A stretch of DNA of 64,000 bases from Pachyseris speciosa (GCA_016490735.1 JAEMWC010000278.1:276001-340000); one strand, 5' to 3'; positions 1 through 12,715 are shown, numbered from the stretch's first letter. The notes: a model not told the origin generated them from the letters alone. Numbers and translations: made by a program.

Positions 1-840
1 TAAAGGCAACAGTAGCACACTCCGACGAAACATCTGGATGCCAATGGTAACCTTGGTGATACTTGAGCAGTTAAAATGAAAATGAAAACAAGAATTGTTA
101 TAGGCAACAGTAGCACACTCCGACGAAACATCTGGATGCCATTGGTAACCTTGGTGATAGTTGATCAGTTATAATGAAAATGAAAACAAGAATTGTTAGA
201 GGCAACAGTAGCACACTCCGACGAAACATCTGGATGCCACTGGTAACCTTGGTGATAGTTGATCAGTTATAATGAAAATGAAAACAAGAATTGTTATAGG
301 CAACAGTAGCACACTCCGACGAAACATCTGGATGCCACTGGTAACCTTGGTGATAGTTGAACAGTTATAATGAAAATGAAAACAAGAATTGTTAAAGGCA
401 ACAGTAGCACACTCCGACGAAACATCTGGATGCCACTGGTAACCTTGGTGATAGTTGAACAGTTATAATGAAAATGAAAACAAGAATTGTTAAAGGCAAC
501 AGTAGCACACTCCGACGAAACATCTGGATGCCACTGGTAACCTTGGTGATAGTTGAACAGTTATAATGAAAATGAAAACAAGAATTGTTATAGGCAACAG
601 TAGCACACTCCGACGAAACATCTGGATGCCAATGGTAACCTTGGTGATACTTGAGCAGTTAAAATGAAAATGAAAACAAGAATTGTTAAAGGCAACAGCA
701 GCACACTCCAACGATACATCTGGATGCCACCGGTAACCTTGGTGATACTTGGTGATACAGTTAAAATGAAAACAAGAATTGCTGAAGGCAACAGCAGCAT
801 ACTCTGACAATACATCTGGATGTTACTGGTAACGTTGGTG
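1..840. repeat. 98-bp tandem array, about 8.6 copies
   Basis: The word AGGCAACAGTAGCACACTCC recurs at 4, 102, 200, 298, 396, 494, 592 and 690 with an exact 98-bp period; a ninth, shorter and more diverged unit starts at 785. Units differ by scattered substitutions. The array is cut by the left edge, so the total copy number is unknown. Reading frames of 75 and 106 codons on the minus strand simply follow the period and are not genes. Confidence 0.95.
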
Positions 841-842
841 AT

Positions 843-1000
843 TCCTGAGCAATTTATTTTGTATATTTTTCTTATTTTATGCTATTTGAGACTAGATCAA
901 CAGATTGGAAAAGATGCAAATTGTTTACATCTTTTCCAATCTGTTGATCTAGTCTCAAATAGCATAAAATCAAAAAATATACAAAATAAATTTCTCAGGA
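843..1000. repeat. Near-perfect hairpin, 74-bp arms
   Basis: Arms 843-916 and 928-1000 are reverse complements with few mismatches around an 11-base loop. It directly abuts the 98-bp array. It looks like a fold-back MITE, but no clear target duplication was found. Confidence 0.85.
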
Positions 1001-3926
1001 AAAAATGCCATCTTCTCAATGGGGAGTGCATGCCCCACAGTATCTTCTACATTTCCCAAGATATCCATTTTTGTGGGACCTGAAAAAAAAATGGCCATTT
1101 GTCATAAATGAGCTGCTGACTGCATTGACACCAACTAGCAACAATACATGTAAGCCATTGATTTCCAGTTACGAAACATCCCCAGAATATTTTTTTAATG
1201 TTTAGTCTTAACCATTTTACATACCTGAAATTGAGCTAACATGGATATTGTGTTTTCCAATTTCTGTTTGTTGTCCAGTCTTCTTTTGCACTGTCAGTTG
1301 GTCCCATTGAAGGACTCTGGACCATAACTTCTCAGTGCCCAGTTAGCCTCCTGCAGGGAATTAATCTTGTAGGCAACAAAGCCAAAGAATCAAGAAGCTG
1401 CCAAGTATTTTGTCTTTCCATGTGTGACAATGCAAAGAGTTGAATACTGCTCAGCTCCTCCTCCAACAAAAATTCAAGATCATCATGTATCCCGGTTGAT
1501 CTGTAGGAAAGGAGAGGGAGTGGAGAACTGTGATACTTATAAAGAGATATAATTAATGCCTAAGGTGGGGAAATTTGATCCAGTTTTACCAAATTTCAGG
1601 CCCTAGTGTGGGATTTTGACCAAAAATTATTTTGAAAAGTCAAATGTCCTAATATGTCCGAGTTACCCCCCTCTTGTTCTTATAAACATTGATAAGTAGC
1701 AAACTACAATTTTATCCTGTTCTAGGAATCCCTCTTATCCCCCTCAATAAGGCCTAAGACACGAAAATAACTTGTTTCAGGAAATGTGAGCATAATTTAC
1801 GAGTGACATTGTGCGGATTTCGTAAAGGGAACGGGAATTACCTTTCGTTGACGGGGTCTGTTGTAGTATTTTGGTCCTCAGATAGTGAGTATTTACTCCT
1901 CTGTCGCGAAATCTGTTCCTTGGGATTTATTTTTCGTGCTACAAGAACTATTTCGCGCCACTCGCAATGGAAAGCCGCTTATCAGTGTTTCCGAGTGCAA
2001 GGTTCGCAGAAAAAAAAAATTGAGAATTTCTCTAAGCTTACCTTTTTGGGGCAGCTACGTGGCAGGGTTAGTAATAAGCAGCCAATGTCTTCATCCATTT
2101 CTTGTGAAACAAACGATGATGACCCTGACATTTGCAAACGGCGATTCGTTTGAGTATTCATCACAGGATTCGAACTACTCGCGGCCGTGCGAGTGCTCGT
2201 TTATACGTCGGCTTGAGCTTCGCAAAGTACGCTAATGACAAGGCTGTTTAAAAAGCATCTTAGCTGCTCAAAGATCTCCTCTTGATATAATTGCCAATCT
2301 CGTGCACGGAGAAAGGAATGCCGCAATTAATCCAAATGATGAGGCAACGATTTCATCCTCTGAAGAAGCTTTTCCTCGATACGGTTCTCCATCTATCGTC
2401 TATAAAGCTCTTCGCCTTGAATACTCGGACAATATCCTCCGGAAAGCGTGCTGGTAGGGAATATTCCTCGAGAAATATTCCTCGGAGCCATCGACACACT
2501 TCTACGTGGCTCGGTTTTCTCAAATGACTGCGGAAACGAGACAACGTGACTGAACGCACCTCAATCGTCAAGACTAAATTTGATACTGACATATTAATCC
2601 TATTTGATCCGTGTTCACCTCTCTTTGTTGACAGAAGTTTAATTAAGGAGTAAACCGCAATTTTAATTAGTTCGGAAATCAAGTACTTCCAGTTTAGGCC
2701 CACTTGCGTCTCCTCATGTAGTCCATATATTAGGTTGTGTGAGAAGGTTTCGCCAAAAACGGTTCCTAATTTCACCTTCGAATTGGGAGTAAATGAAAAC
2801 AAATGGAATTTTGAAATTTGTAGTATTGACATGAGTCACAAAAACTCACTTAAAACCCAAGAGCGCCGATTAAATCCGAGAATTAGGAAGTGAAGAGCAA
2901 ATTCTGTTCTTCTATTTTATAATTTGCCGGTAAGCTTTGGACCAGAAGCACAGCATAGAAGTACGTCTTCATAAACAGTCTGTAAAATTTTCAAACTTAG
3001 TAGAACTATAGATCGCCGACAATAAAAATCTGAACAACAGTTTACAGTTACTTTAAAGCGCTCACTATTCTAGCATATTGCCAATGAATGTTTGTTAATT
3101 ATCTGACCTATCGTGAGGTAAAAAAACGTAAATTATGGTCATAAAGATATATGAGCTGAGATGGGCTCGATGGATCAAGTCGACAAACTAGGGTTTTATC
3201 AAGCCAATAATTAATCGATCATGTTACGAAAGTGTCCCATCACCGCTCTTCGTATAGAGTGTTCACTTGACGACCCGAGTCTTGAAATGTTGCTTTCCTT
3301 AGAATAATGCTTCAAAACCGTCCAGAACTGACTAAATAAATAGTAGCTGACTACCCAAACAAAATTCTAGCAATAGAAAAATTTTGCTAGAAAAAAAATA
3401 TTTCATCCTTAACTGTGACCGAGCAATGCCCCAACGAACGAGCAATCGAACAGAACCAAGATCTCGATTGTATGTGATGGAGGTCAACATGATATTCATG
3501 AATCCAAACTTCTTTCTTCAAATCGGGCACAATTGCTCACTAGATTCCAGTCTTTCCAAACCGGCAGAGGTTGGATGTATCGACATTGTGCTTGTTAAAA
3601 CGAGTTATACTGCTTAAAAAGGATGAACGTGCAGTTCGGTATTCGTATCACAAAAGTGGTCGCTTCGAGGTAAAAATAACGGAACTCTTATTTATGATTT
3701 TTTGCAATGTTTTGACGTTCCTAAATAGAACAATATCTAAAATAGTCTACAATAAGGGTGTGTTTGTCAAGAAACTCAGTAATTCGTGTGTGTGAGAAAT
3801 TGTGATTTTCCCTCAAAAACTGATGCGCGATTGGCTAACGCCAAATTAAAGGCCGAGGGTCGAGTGAAAAGTATGTATCAAAATTACGAACTTAAGTTAC
3901 ACATCTCTCATAAAACATTTGCACGT
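1001..3926. other. No recognised gene; one possible exon
   Basis: Apart from the possible exon at 1332-1500 nothing here is recognisable. The longest open frame is 159 codons on the minus strand (2353-2832); its sequence matches no family I know and no clear splice sites delimit it, so it is left unannotated. The rest is AT-rich unique-looking sequence. Confidence 0.4.
1332..1500 (-). CDS. Possible terminal exon, product unknown
   Basis: On the minus strand a strong polypyrimidine tract ending in CTACAG (1501-1506) precedes a frame open for about 55 codons to a TGA at 1332-1334. The peptide includes LEFLLEEELSSIQLF and MERQNTWQLLDSLALLP, which looks like real protein rather than random translation. 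I do not recognise the family. Upstream exons could not be found, so this may be a relic or chance. Confidence 0.25.
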
Positions 3927-5945
3927 GTTTAGAATGTCATTCAAGTAATCCTGATCAATTCTACATGATTCTGGAAATTCGAAACGGTACTCCCGTTAAA
4001 CATCATATGAAATATACACGTCACTCATGTATCTCTTGCACTCATTGAGAATTACAGGGATACGTACGGTGCGCGCGTACAAACTACGTCGACTTAGGAG
4101 CCTGCTTAGATGGCTTTAATAGTGCAGTGTCTTCAGCTTCACTCGTATGATTTATTCATTTCTTAGACCATTTTACCCTGCGAGTGGTCCATTTGTCCTC
4201 ACGCCGAACGAAACGACGAAATATAAAAATAATCTTTTAAGCGATAGATAGCTTATATCCCAAATATAAGTAAGTCGAGAAAATTTCTGTGCATCGGGTT
4301 GCATTTCTCTAGTAATAATTCCTTAATCATGTAGTAAAAAGGTACTTTGCGGATAGCGCATGATCTTTCAAGGCTAAGCTAAAATTTCGGCTCGTTTCAT
4401 GGGCTTTGAGGTACGCCTCTATATTTTTAGAGAAGCGGTCTCTTTAATTTATAAGTAACACGATCCTACCCCCATCCCGATTTTGCAACTTGCGAGCTGC
4501 ACTTTGCCACACCTTATAAGACAAGAGACCATCCAAGGTAAAACGTAATGCATCAGTGAAATGGGGAATTAACGTATGTAATTATAGGCAGCCTAATTTT
4601 CACTAATGAAATTATCTTCATTTTAGTCATTCCTCTCCCGCGTCGCAAAGGTCAACTGTGAACAAAACGAAATGCACCTCAGGAACGATCATTGTGCAGA
4701 GGCATGCGCATATGGAACGAAGCAATTACCAACCTGAAATGACGATACGACGATGATAGAAAAGCCGCCAAGCGGTTATGGGTGAAAGCTCACAAAGTGA
4801 ATAAAAACCGCACTTTAATCAAGCGAAGAAAGGGATTTCCCCAAGCAGATGTTTTCAGCTGAAGAATGAGCACTAGGACTACAGGAATAACTGAAAAAAA
4901 AAACAACTGTTTAGGTTTTCATTAAGATAAAAACAAGTCGAAAAATGCTGATGAAGCATCAAAGAAAAGGAATACATAGTCCAAGTCCAGCTGTTTTCCG
5001 GCCGAGCTTGGTTTCAGATAGAGTGTTTTGGACTCATCTGTCAGCTAAGCAGGATGTTCCAGGAGAAAGATAAAATGACGAAGCGACAAAATACACACCT
5101 AAATCACTTGAAAACCAACCTCACAGGGATTTTGGCCCTTTACTGAGGCCCCAGCTGAGGGATGTTGTGTGAGGTCGAAACAATTGATTCTTAATCCAAC
5201 AACAAGTCACCTTCCGTTTAAACCGGCCATGCCAATCCCGCAAACCCCTACTCTGCAGCATTCCGCACACGTTTCTAATCTTCTTCCTTGCTTCCCCCGA
5301 ACTCAGTTTCATGGAAATCTCCAGATACGTCGAAACACACCATAAAATTCTCCTTTTATAAGTCCCCAAATTCGAAATGCAAAAACCCTCCTATATAATA
5401 ACCCCTTTCGAATATAAGCCCCGGGACCTTAAATGTCGACGACGATGACTCAGTCTTCGAAGGCACTGACGCAAAGGAGACCGTTGAAGAAAGATCGTAC
5501 ATTATACATCACATATCATCACATATATCGTGCGGTATCCTAACTGTACGAGATTGAAGCTTGAAGCTCGGGCGTGTGTTTTCACACTCGATGAACTTTT
5601 AGAGCTACAATTCCATTTTCAATAAAATTTATTGCTGTTGTATTTGAAGCTGGCACGTTAGGAGGGATTACGTTGTCATGAATTTTTAATTAACGCCCCA
5701 ATATTATTATTTGCACATTGAAGAATTGCTAACGCAAAATTTCAATTCAATTATAAGCCCAGTCGAATATTAGTCCCGCGAAAAAGTTCCATGAAAAATT
5801 TAATCCCGGGGATTATTTCCGAAATTTCACTTTATAGATGATCCTTTGCATCCCACTTCATCAGGTACAGAGCGCAACCGAAAATGTATTTGAACCTTAC
5901 AGCTGCAAGGATTTACCAATTTGATTAATTGACTGCTTATGTCGC
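3927..5945. repeat. Segmental duplication, copy A part 1
   Basis: Collinear, same-strand partner of 15342-18370. Shared stretches include AATCCTGATCAATTCTACAT near the start, CAATTGATTCTTAATCCAAC in the middle and CTTACAGCTGCAAGGATTTA near the end. Copy A is about 1 kb shorter because copy B has insertions. A minus-strand segment around 4980-5100 matches a more open frame in copy B but has a TGA here. No gene is recognised. Motifs of the type TATAAGCCC near the end suggest an embedded DNA-transposon terminus. Confidence 0.85.
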
Positions 5946-6184
5946 CGTGGAGAAAAGAATAGCCGCAAAGTCCATTGTGTGGTTATTATTAGCAGGCAGC
6001 AACGAGCGTGAATTTTCGGCATCGCGGCAAACATAAAATAGTGATATCTTCGGTTCTACAAGGCGTACAGAGGCTATTAAAAAAAAAAACCGGCAAAATA
6101 CTCTTTCTTCAAGGCTGACATTCGATATAAAACTGTTTATGATTCTTCGCCTTGGCTTAGTGAAGTCATCGATGGAAGCGGTAA

Positions 6185-6440
6185 TACTTTCCAAATTAAA
6201 GCATGCAAAATGTCATTCTCATCTTCAAGGGTGGCGATGAAACGGACCCTAGTAACTACAGCCCTATTTCTCTTCTTTCACTTTTCAATCGACTCTTCGA
6301 GAATGTATAATCGATTAAAATCTTATGTTGAATTAACTGGACTTCTGCCGTACAATGGCCAATATGGTTTTCGTGAGAAAATGTCAACTATCAATCAACT
6401 GTCAACTATTTATTTCATAATGTACAATTTTTACAATTTT
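6185..6440 (+). mobile_element. LINE reverse-transcriptase relic
   Basis: Translation with frameshifts gives GGDETDPSNYSPISLLSLFN followed by LPYNGQYGFREKMSTINQL. These match the non-LTR reverse-transcriptase blocks of the form DPxNYRPISLL and QYGFRxxxST. A stop and frame changes show it is dead. It is probably part of the same element as the 3' end at 6850-7092. Confidence 0.75.
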
Positions 6441-6612
6441 TACACACAAAAAAAATGATTACATACACAGTTAAGCATACCGGCGGGTAGCAAAGGCTAA
6501 TCTAAGCCGGTACGCTTGGAGATGGAAGTTACAGTTACCAAGAGAGGATAAAGATAAGCGAGTTTATCCCCCATATAGACCCTATCCCCATCGTAATCCC
6601 TCTAAAGTTCTT

Positions 6613-6783
6613 TTTAGATGTCCTCCAAGATCCGGTGTTCCCAAGAGGATTGAGTGATAGCCGATCATATGTCCCCATTTTTACCAATGTTGACAGCTCC
6701 TACGCAATTGGTAAAAATGGGGACATATGATCGGCTACCACTCAACCTTCTTGGGAACACTGGATCCTGGAGGAAATCTAAAA
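6613..6783. repeat. Hairpin fold-back element
   Basis: Arms 6613-6688 and 6707-6783 are nearly perfect reverse complements (ATTGGTAAAAATGGGGACAT against its complement) with an 18-base loop. It appears inserted inside LINE-derived sequence. Confidence 0.85.
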
Positions 6784-6788
6784 ATATC

Positions 6789-6789
6789 A

Positions 6790-6826
<37 letters not shown>
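6789..6826. repeat. (ATT)n microsatellite
   Basis: Pure ATT run directly after the hairpin. Confidence 0.95.
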
Positions 6827-6849
6827 TTCCTTATGTTCTATGTCGTCTT

Positions 6850-7092
6850 AAAGGTTCTTGCTCTTCTCGTGTAAATGCTAGCTATCTGTGAATGTATGTG
6901 TATACCTATTTATTTATTTAGATATTTACTTATTTCTTTATTTTATTTATTTATTTTTTTTACTTGATTTACAAATAATTTATTTTGCTTAGTTACACAG
7001 CCTGCCTCGATTAGCTTTGCTAAATTCGGGTTCTGTATTTTTCTAAATTGTATATTATAAATTATTGAAATAAAGTGAATTGTGAATTGTGA
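6850..7092 (+). mobile_element. LINE 3' UTR and tail
   Basis: The stretch GATTAGCTTTGCTAAATTCG, then TTATTGAAATAAAG, then a short repeat tail of TGAATTG units is typical of the 3' end of a non-LTR retrotransposon that ends in short tandem repeats rather than poly(A). It lies about 400 bp downstream of the reverse-transcriptase relic on the same strand. Confidence 0.65.
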
Positions 7093-7254
7093 AATACTTT
7101 CGTCGAGTGATTTTAATGCCACACCTGGATAGCTGACCACCAAACCTTCTTCTCTAAGTTGTTTAAAAATAGCCTTGGGCTGTATGCCTTTGCATTGAGA
7201 TTCGCATATGAACATAGAGTGGTACCATCGCGCCTTAATTTCAGTGAAACCCAC
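7093..7254 (-). pseudogene. Transposase helix-turn-helix relic
   Basis: The minus-strand frame gives KGIQPKAIFKQLREEGLVVS followed by YPGVALKSLDES. This resembles the N-terminal DNA-binding helix-turn-helix of Tc1-like or related DDE transposases, with the pattern xxTIxKxLxEEGIxVSxxGVxxFL. Only this module is present; no DDE catalytic region follows. The family call is from pattern memory. Confidence 0.35.
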
Positions 7255-8157
7255 CCACAGTCCTGTTCAGTTAACCTCTGTTAATTAGACAAACTAATGT
7301 GACTGTTTCTGGGCGTTCCTTATCCATTAGAGATTATCAGGATAGCTGGGCTATTTAAGGGCTACAGAAGAAAGGAAGTCTTTTCAGAGAGACGCACGTG
7401 CGTACCTGAAAAAGTCTAAATAAAAAAGGAAAAATAAAAGAAAAGAAAATAAAAGAAAAAAAAGAAAATAAAATAAAAAAAGGAATTAAAAAAAAAAACA
7501 AATAAATAAAGGATGATTTTTTTCGATAAAAAGCACAATTTGTTCAGTTCTATTCATTTAACTAGGCTGTTTCTTTGAATTGTTGCTGATAAAACAACGG
7601 TTTCCACGGAGAAAAGACTTACTCTTTGGTGGACCGAATGGTCGAAATAAGGCGCGAAAAAAGCGACCAGAAGGCAAGCGGGATGGTAAAGAGTGAACGC
7701 GTTGTGGCCACCTCGTTTTATAACCTTGGATCGGCCTGTCTTTGCTCTGCTAGGATTTCCATAGCCAAAAAAATCGGTGACAGATTCAGTTACTTTAAAA
7801 TCGGCACTTACAGAATGTCAGAGCAGGATGAAGAAACTGAAGCAAAGCTTTCAGGATAGGCATAAAGAGGCTCAAGACGCTACTACGGTGCGTTATGTGA
7901 GATGCTAAGCTGTCCTTACTATCCGTGATACATTTGCATAAACGTAAGGTAATGAGGTAATTTTTGAGTTTGTTTAAAAGAAAGACAGAAGATTAGCTCC
8001 GTGCCTGTAACAGAAAACCAGTTGTATCTTCTATGTAAACTACGGGCAGTTATATTCTACATAGCCTCAGGTTTTTGGTTTATTGCTCTTGCAATTGGAA
8101 ATACAGACATGTACATATATATTGATTGCTTTTTGTTCACTATTTCTAAGAAAATCC

Positions 8158-8755
8158 TGGGGCGGATCTAGGGTTGGGTCGTACCCTCTAAAATTAAGGC
8201 GCTAACGGCTAAAAACTTGTAGTTACCACAAAAACCTGGTGGAAAAATTAAAATAACTGACAATAAAAGCAGTAGAGCCGGAGCATGTCGCTCACAGCAG
8301 CAAAATGCATGAGCGTTTTTTGGATATGCATGATCCTAGTTAGTGATGCATCAGCGCTAAGACAAGCCTTGGTGCACTTCCTGCTAGTGTTAGTTGCATG
8401 TTTCTTCAGTTTTTTTTTTAATGTAGCACAAAGTTGCATGGAAACGTAAAGCAAGCTTGATCAGCATTAAAACTCAATTGTGCCAAATCAACTGAATTCA
8501 ACATAGATTTATAAATATATATTCGAATGCGCATCGATAAGTGTCGATCGTTTTAGCACATTCATTCATTTTGACGCAAGAGTTGATTCAAGTTAATCTT
8601 ACAATTATAAAAACACTTCAACTTGCCACTCAGAATGCTAGAAATCGCATTTCCGAGGACTAATATTTCAAAATTTTCCGGTACAAAGCTAGAATCTTCC
8701 GCCTTCAGCGGTCGTATATTCGAACGCCCTTTATAAAAATCCTAGATCCGCCCCA
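8158..8755. mobile_element. Non-autonomous DNA transposon, 598 bp
   Basis: It begins TGGGGCGGATCTAGG and ends with the reverse complement CCTAGATCCGCCCCA, a 15-bp terminal inverted repeat. No transposase is encoded. A related phrase ACATAGCCTCAGG occurs on both sides (8059 and 8778), possibly a flanking duplication. It is absent from segmental copy B. Confidence 0.75.
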
Positions 8756-8999
8756 AAAAGCTATGACAGGTATATTTTACATAGCCTCAGGATTTCGGTA
8801 TATTGTTCACTCATTTGTGAATAAAAGTCTGAGATGTCACTAGCTTGTTAGTTCCGATTAATTATAAGCGACCAAAACACTACAATAAACTCAAAAAAGC
8901 AACGAGAAGAATTAGACGACTTAGGGAACATTTCTTATCAAGTAAGAACGCTTACGCTTCATAACCTTAGCATGCTGATGGTAAAAGAAAATTTAATGA

Positions 9000-9175
9000 A
9001 GGCACGTGAAAAAGATTGGAGACTCAAGGGGGAGGGTGTGGGGGGTGGGGAAGGTAGTCTCCTACGCAGCCGTTCTTTGTGTTGTTACACAACGCTCGAG
9101 ACAAAGAACTAGGGGAGAAGTAGATTTGAAAATTGTGCGTACCGGTCGAAAAATCCTGGCTACGCCCCTTATTTC
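9000..9175. other. G-rich tract and possible transposon terminus
   Basis: A G-rich tract (9028-9050) is followed by AATCCTGGCTACGCCCC (9151-9167), a sequence that looks like a DNA-transposon end. The partner terminus is not clear. Segmental copy B lacks it. Confidence 0.3.
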
Positions 9176-11537
9176 TAGAATGGACCTCATTCTTTGTCAA
9201 TTTTTTCAATCTGGTAAAGAAACACGGTCGGGATTTTTAATAAAACATTATGGTTATTGACGCCCTTATGTTTACATTGGCTTAACACTTCTTTTTAACT
9301 GAAGAAAATTTTTCCGGCATTCGAGAATAAAACCATACACGTCTATTCTTTACTGAACTGACACTGAATGCCCTGAAAGACAGCATGTTATAATCTTAAT
9401 GGTATTCCATAGCTTTCTGAAAATAGTTTTTTTCAGCTTTTCTGCCTTAATTTATTCTCTGGACAAGATGTGACTTAAACGTACTTTGTGGTATGTGTAA
9501 GGGTTAGGCGGTTTGGGTCAGACTTAACGGTAGACTGTGTTATGGTTAAAATCCATTCAGTTCAAAAACGCTTACAAAGCTTTTGTAACGTACTCTTCTC
9601 GTGTGTCCACAATGGCGCTGTGTTTTGCCATCAAACATAAACTGAAATCAGTTAGAATTACTGGCGTGCTATCAGTAACCGAACACTAAAAAGATTTCCT
9701 TATCATAGCGGAAGACAAAAGCATGTGTTTTCAGTTTCAAAACCGAGGTACTAATGTAGAAATGTAAATGATGACAAGCCGTGGTGCTCTGAGTTTTCGT
9801 TCCTACCGCAAGCAGACAAACAAATTATTTTGTATTCTATTGTTCACAACCAGAGAGAAAATAGCTAACTGCAATCTGTATTCCAATCAACAGCTTCTAA
9901 AGCCTCGCTTGGAAGACCGCGTTATTTAGGTTGGTCACATATTTTTGGGGCGAATCTAAACAACGCCTACAAGCCGTGGATATTATACAAATCACGGCCT
10001 CCTCTTATGGTTAACTCCTCGCGTAGAATACACTAAAAACATAAATGCAGTCAGTTCCTTAATTAATCGTTTAGTTTGATAAACTTGACACCGACTTTTT
10101 GTTAATTGGATGGTTGATTGTTTTCATTTGTTTATTTATTTTTTTTTGTTACCAAGGTTTAGAAACAGCCGCAAATTACCCTAAATGTACTCTAAACGTC
10201 AAGAGCTCCCGGAAAAGTTTTTTTGTTTGCATCCCGAAGCCGGTCTAGACCTTTCGGTTTCCATGAAAGGGTCATAAGTTATTGTGTTTGCGTCACGGTA
10301 TATTTATAAATTCCATCACGAAGACAAATTCTTCCAAACTGAATATTCTATGGTTGAGGGGTCAGTATTGTTCAGTGATTCTAAGCTATGTGAAATAAGT
10401 TTTATTTCATGTCAACTGAGCAACCTTGTGCAAATGAGCGAACATTAAGAAAGGGTTCTCATTAATTCTTTCATGCATCAGCGAGAGTACGTCAATACAT
10501 CTTTAGGAATGCATTGTATGTATTCAATTTTTATTTGCTTTGAAAAGAAAGCTGGTTAGGTAAGTGGACTGTGAATGCCTCGATCAAGCAAAAAAAGTAC
10601 GGATTGTAAAATATGCATATATATGTTGAAGTAGTTCTTCTCTTTTATCTTTGCATTTGTTATTTTCTTTTCCAAAGATTTGTCCAGAATCAAAACGGCT
10701 ATGAGACATCATAAAGTGTTTCCTAACCCCAATTTTCACATAAATACACACAATTCCATTAGGATCACCGAACTTGTAAATGGCGAGCACCTATTACAAT
10801 ATCACAGGCTGTAAATAAGAAACAACACTTCTTAAATTTTATCCTATTTTCTTACCTGATATACACTGATCTCCGTCGGACTGGCTCTGCATAAAACGAA
10901 AAGTATGTGCAAACTCAGTTTGAGGTGGAGCCGTTTAACGACATTCCTGGCCGTTATCGTCACGTCCTATAATTGTTTTTGATTTTAATCTAGTTTATAG
11001 CATAGAGCGATCATGTTCTTGCCGGCCGCTTCTACTTTCGAAAGCTCCAACTAGTTCCTTATGTTTTAGAGTGGGAATCTGAAGAAAGTTTCGCAATGTA
11101 ACCTAAGGCAGGACCTTTCAGGCTGTCGGTTGTAAGGTTATTATGCTTCTGCTCGTCGTTCCACTGATTCATTTTTGCCATTATTTCGAACTGAGCAGGA
11201 CAAGACTCCTATCGCGATTTGTCATCAAGACTACGTAACATACGCTGGAGAAAAATACTGTTTTATTCATTTTTGTTGGAATAAATGTGTTTATGCATTA
11301 GTTCTTGAACTCCCGGTTATGACAACATCCGATATCCAGCCTGCTACATAGAACCTCAGCTAACAAACTCGAATCCTCGAAGAATACATCACTTCAAGTG
11401 TTATTATAGCAATTTATGATACTAAGTGCATAAATGGGGTGTAAGTCTGACCTGTCTCTATATTCAATGTCAGGCGATGGGTTGCTGAGGACAAATGGAG
11501 GTAAAAGCCACCATATAGTCATGTATAGTGTGCTTCT

Positions 11538-11718
11538 TAGCCTGCGTAGCTAGCGGTATTGTACAAAGTTTTGGCGGCGGTGCCGCAAAAAGCGAGCAGC
11601 GAAGCCGCGAGGAGAATGGAGGGGAGGCGTTTAAATTTTCTCCGGGCTTACGCTATCAGCAGCTCCTCCGCCAAAACTTTACTCCGTTCGCCTACAATAC
11701 CGCCAGCTACGCAGGCTA
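11538..11718. mobile_element. 181-bp MITE with 9-bp target duplication
   Basis: It begins TAGCCTGCGTAGCTAGCGG and ends with the near reverse complement CCGCCAGCTACGCAGGCTA. It is flanked by the exact direct repeat TGTGCTTCT at 11529-11537 and 11719-11727. A 9-bp duplication with long inverted termini suits a Mutator-like mobiliser. A 150-codon plus-strand frame across it is chance. Confidence 0.85.
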
Positions 11719-11990
11719 TGTGCTTCTAAACCTCTCAATGTTTATTCAGGTAATTAAGCACCATTCAAAGACTAAAAGTATAAATTACTCATGTTTTAAT
11801 TTAACATCACTATGTGTTTGTTTGTGTTGCTCAATAACTGGTCTATTTTGCGGTGCTTCTGGCCGGTTCACCTGCTGTCATAACTGCGTCGGAGCCATTA
11901 TCTTAGAGCTATGTTCAGGTTTCAAAAGGTGTCTAAAATTTCGAAATATTGTAAAGAAAAGCTCACTTACTTTTAGCTGAATGCTTCCTT

Positions 11991-12110
11991 GTGTGTCCTG
12001 GCCGGTTTAAATGGCAATATTTCGCTGTTTTGCTACCAGAGGGATCTGCCATTAAAGAAGAATTCTTCTTTAAAGCGAAAAATTGCCATTTAAACTGGCC
12101 AGGACACACC
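11991..12110. repeat. Hairpin element
   Basis: Left arm GTGTGTCCTGGCCGGTTTAA (from 11991) pairs with TTAAACTGGCCAGGACACAC (to 12109). An inner palindrome AAGAAGAATTCTTCTT sits at the centre. Confidence 0.8.
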
Positions 12111-12111
12111 T

Positions 12112-12715
12112 AAATTTTTTTTTGTGTTTTATATTAGGCATATAACTACTATTTATGGGTAGTAATCATTTCCCCTTGCCTCTCATAAGTGTGGAATAAT
12201 GCGAAACACCGTTTTCTTACATGTCACGTCTTGTAAACTGGTGCAGGAAATTTACAATTCAGTTTTGTAAAAAAAACGGTCCGAGCGCTATAACTTTACA
12301 ACGGTGTATGCCAGTGTCCTAAATTGTTTTTTATGCTTTATTTTAGGCATATAACTACTACGTATGGGTAGGAATCATTTACCCTTGCCTCTCATAAGTG
12401 CGGAATAATGCACAGACCATTTTGTTACATGTCGGCTCTTGTAAAGGTGCAGGAAATTTACAATTCAGTTTTGTAAAAAAAAAACGGTCCGAGCGCTATA
12501 ACTTTACAACGGCATATACCAGTGTCCTAAATTGGTGTGTACTTTGTGCTAGGCATATAAGTACTATTTATTGGTAACACTCATTTTCCCTAGCCTCTCA
12601 TAAGTGCGGAATAATGCGAAACATCGTTTACTTCCAATTGTCACGTCTTGTTAAGATGCAGGAAACTTACAATTCAGGTTTGTAAAAAAAAAACGGTCCG
12701 AGCGCTGTAACTAGC
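12112..12715. repeat. Three 207-208-bp tandem units
   Basis: AGGCATATAA recurs at 12136, 12344 and 12551. Each unit carries CTCATAAGTG and ACGGTCCGAGCGCT. Periods are 208 and 207 bp. Confidence 0.9.

Larger units (their letters stand above)
7255..11448. repeat. Segmental duplication, copy A part 2
   Basis: Same-strand partner of 22845-26580, starting at TCTGTTAATTAG (7276) and ending near GTGCATAAATGGGG (11428). Between 7380 and 9170 copy A holds about 1.7 kb that copy B lacks, including a DNA transposon. A possible minus-strand exon edge lies at 10850-10925 (MQSQSDGDQCIS, then CAG/GTAAGAAA). Copy B keeps the MQSQSD start and donor but has a TGA between them. No product is recognised. Confidence 0.85.

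Noticed and set aside
1..840. CRISPR-like regular array
   Set aside because: The whole 98-bp unit repeats without unique spacers, and the rest of the window is eukaryotic.
2353..2832. 159-codon minus-strand frame as a gene
   Set aside because: No recognisable family, splice context or conserved copy; kept only as a note.
11528..11980. 150-codon plus-strand frame
   Set aside because: It runs through a MITE and its target duplication, so the frame is accidental.
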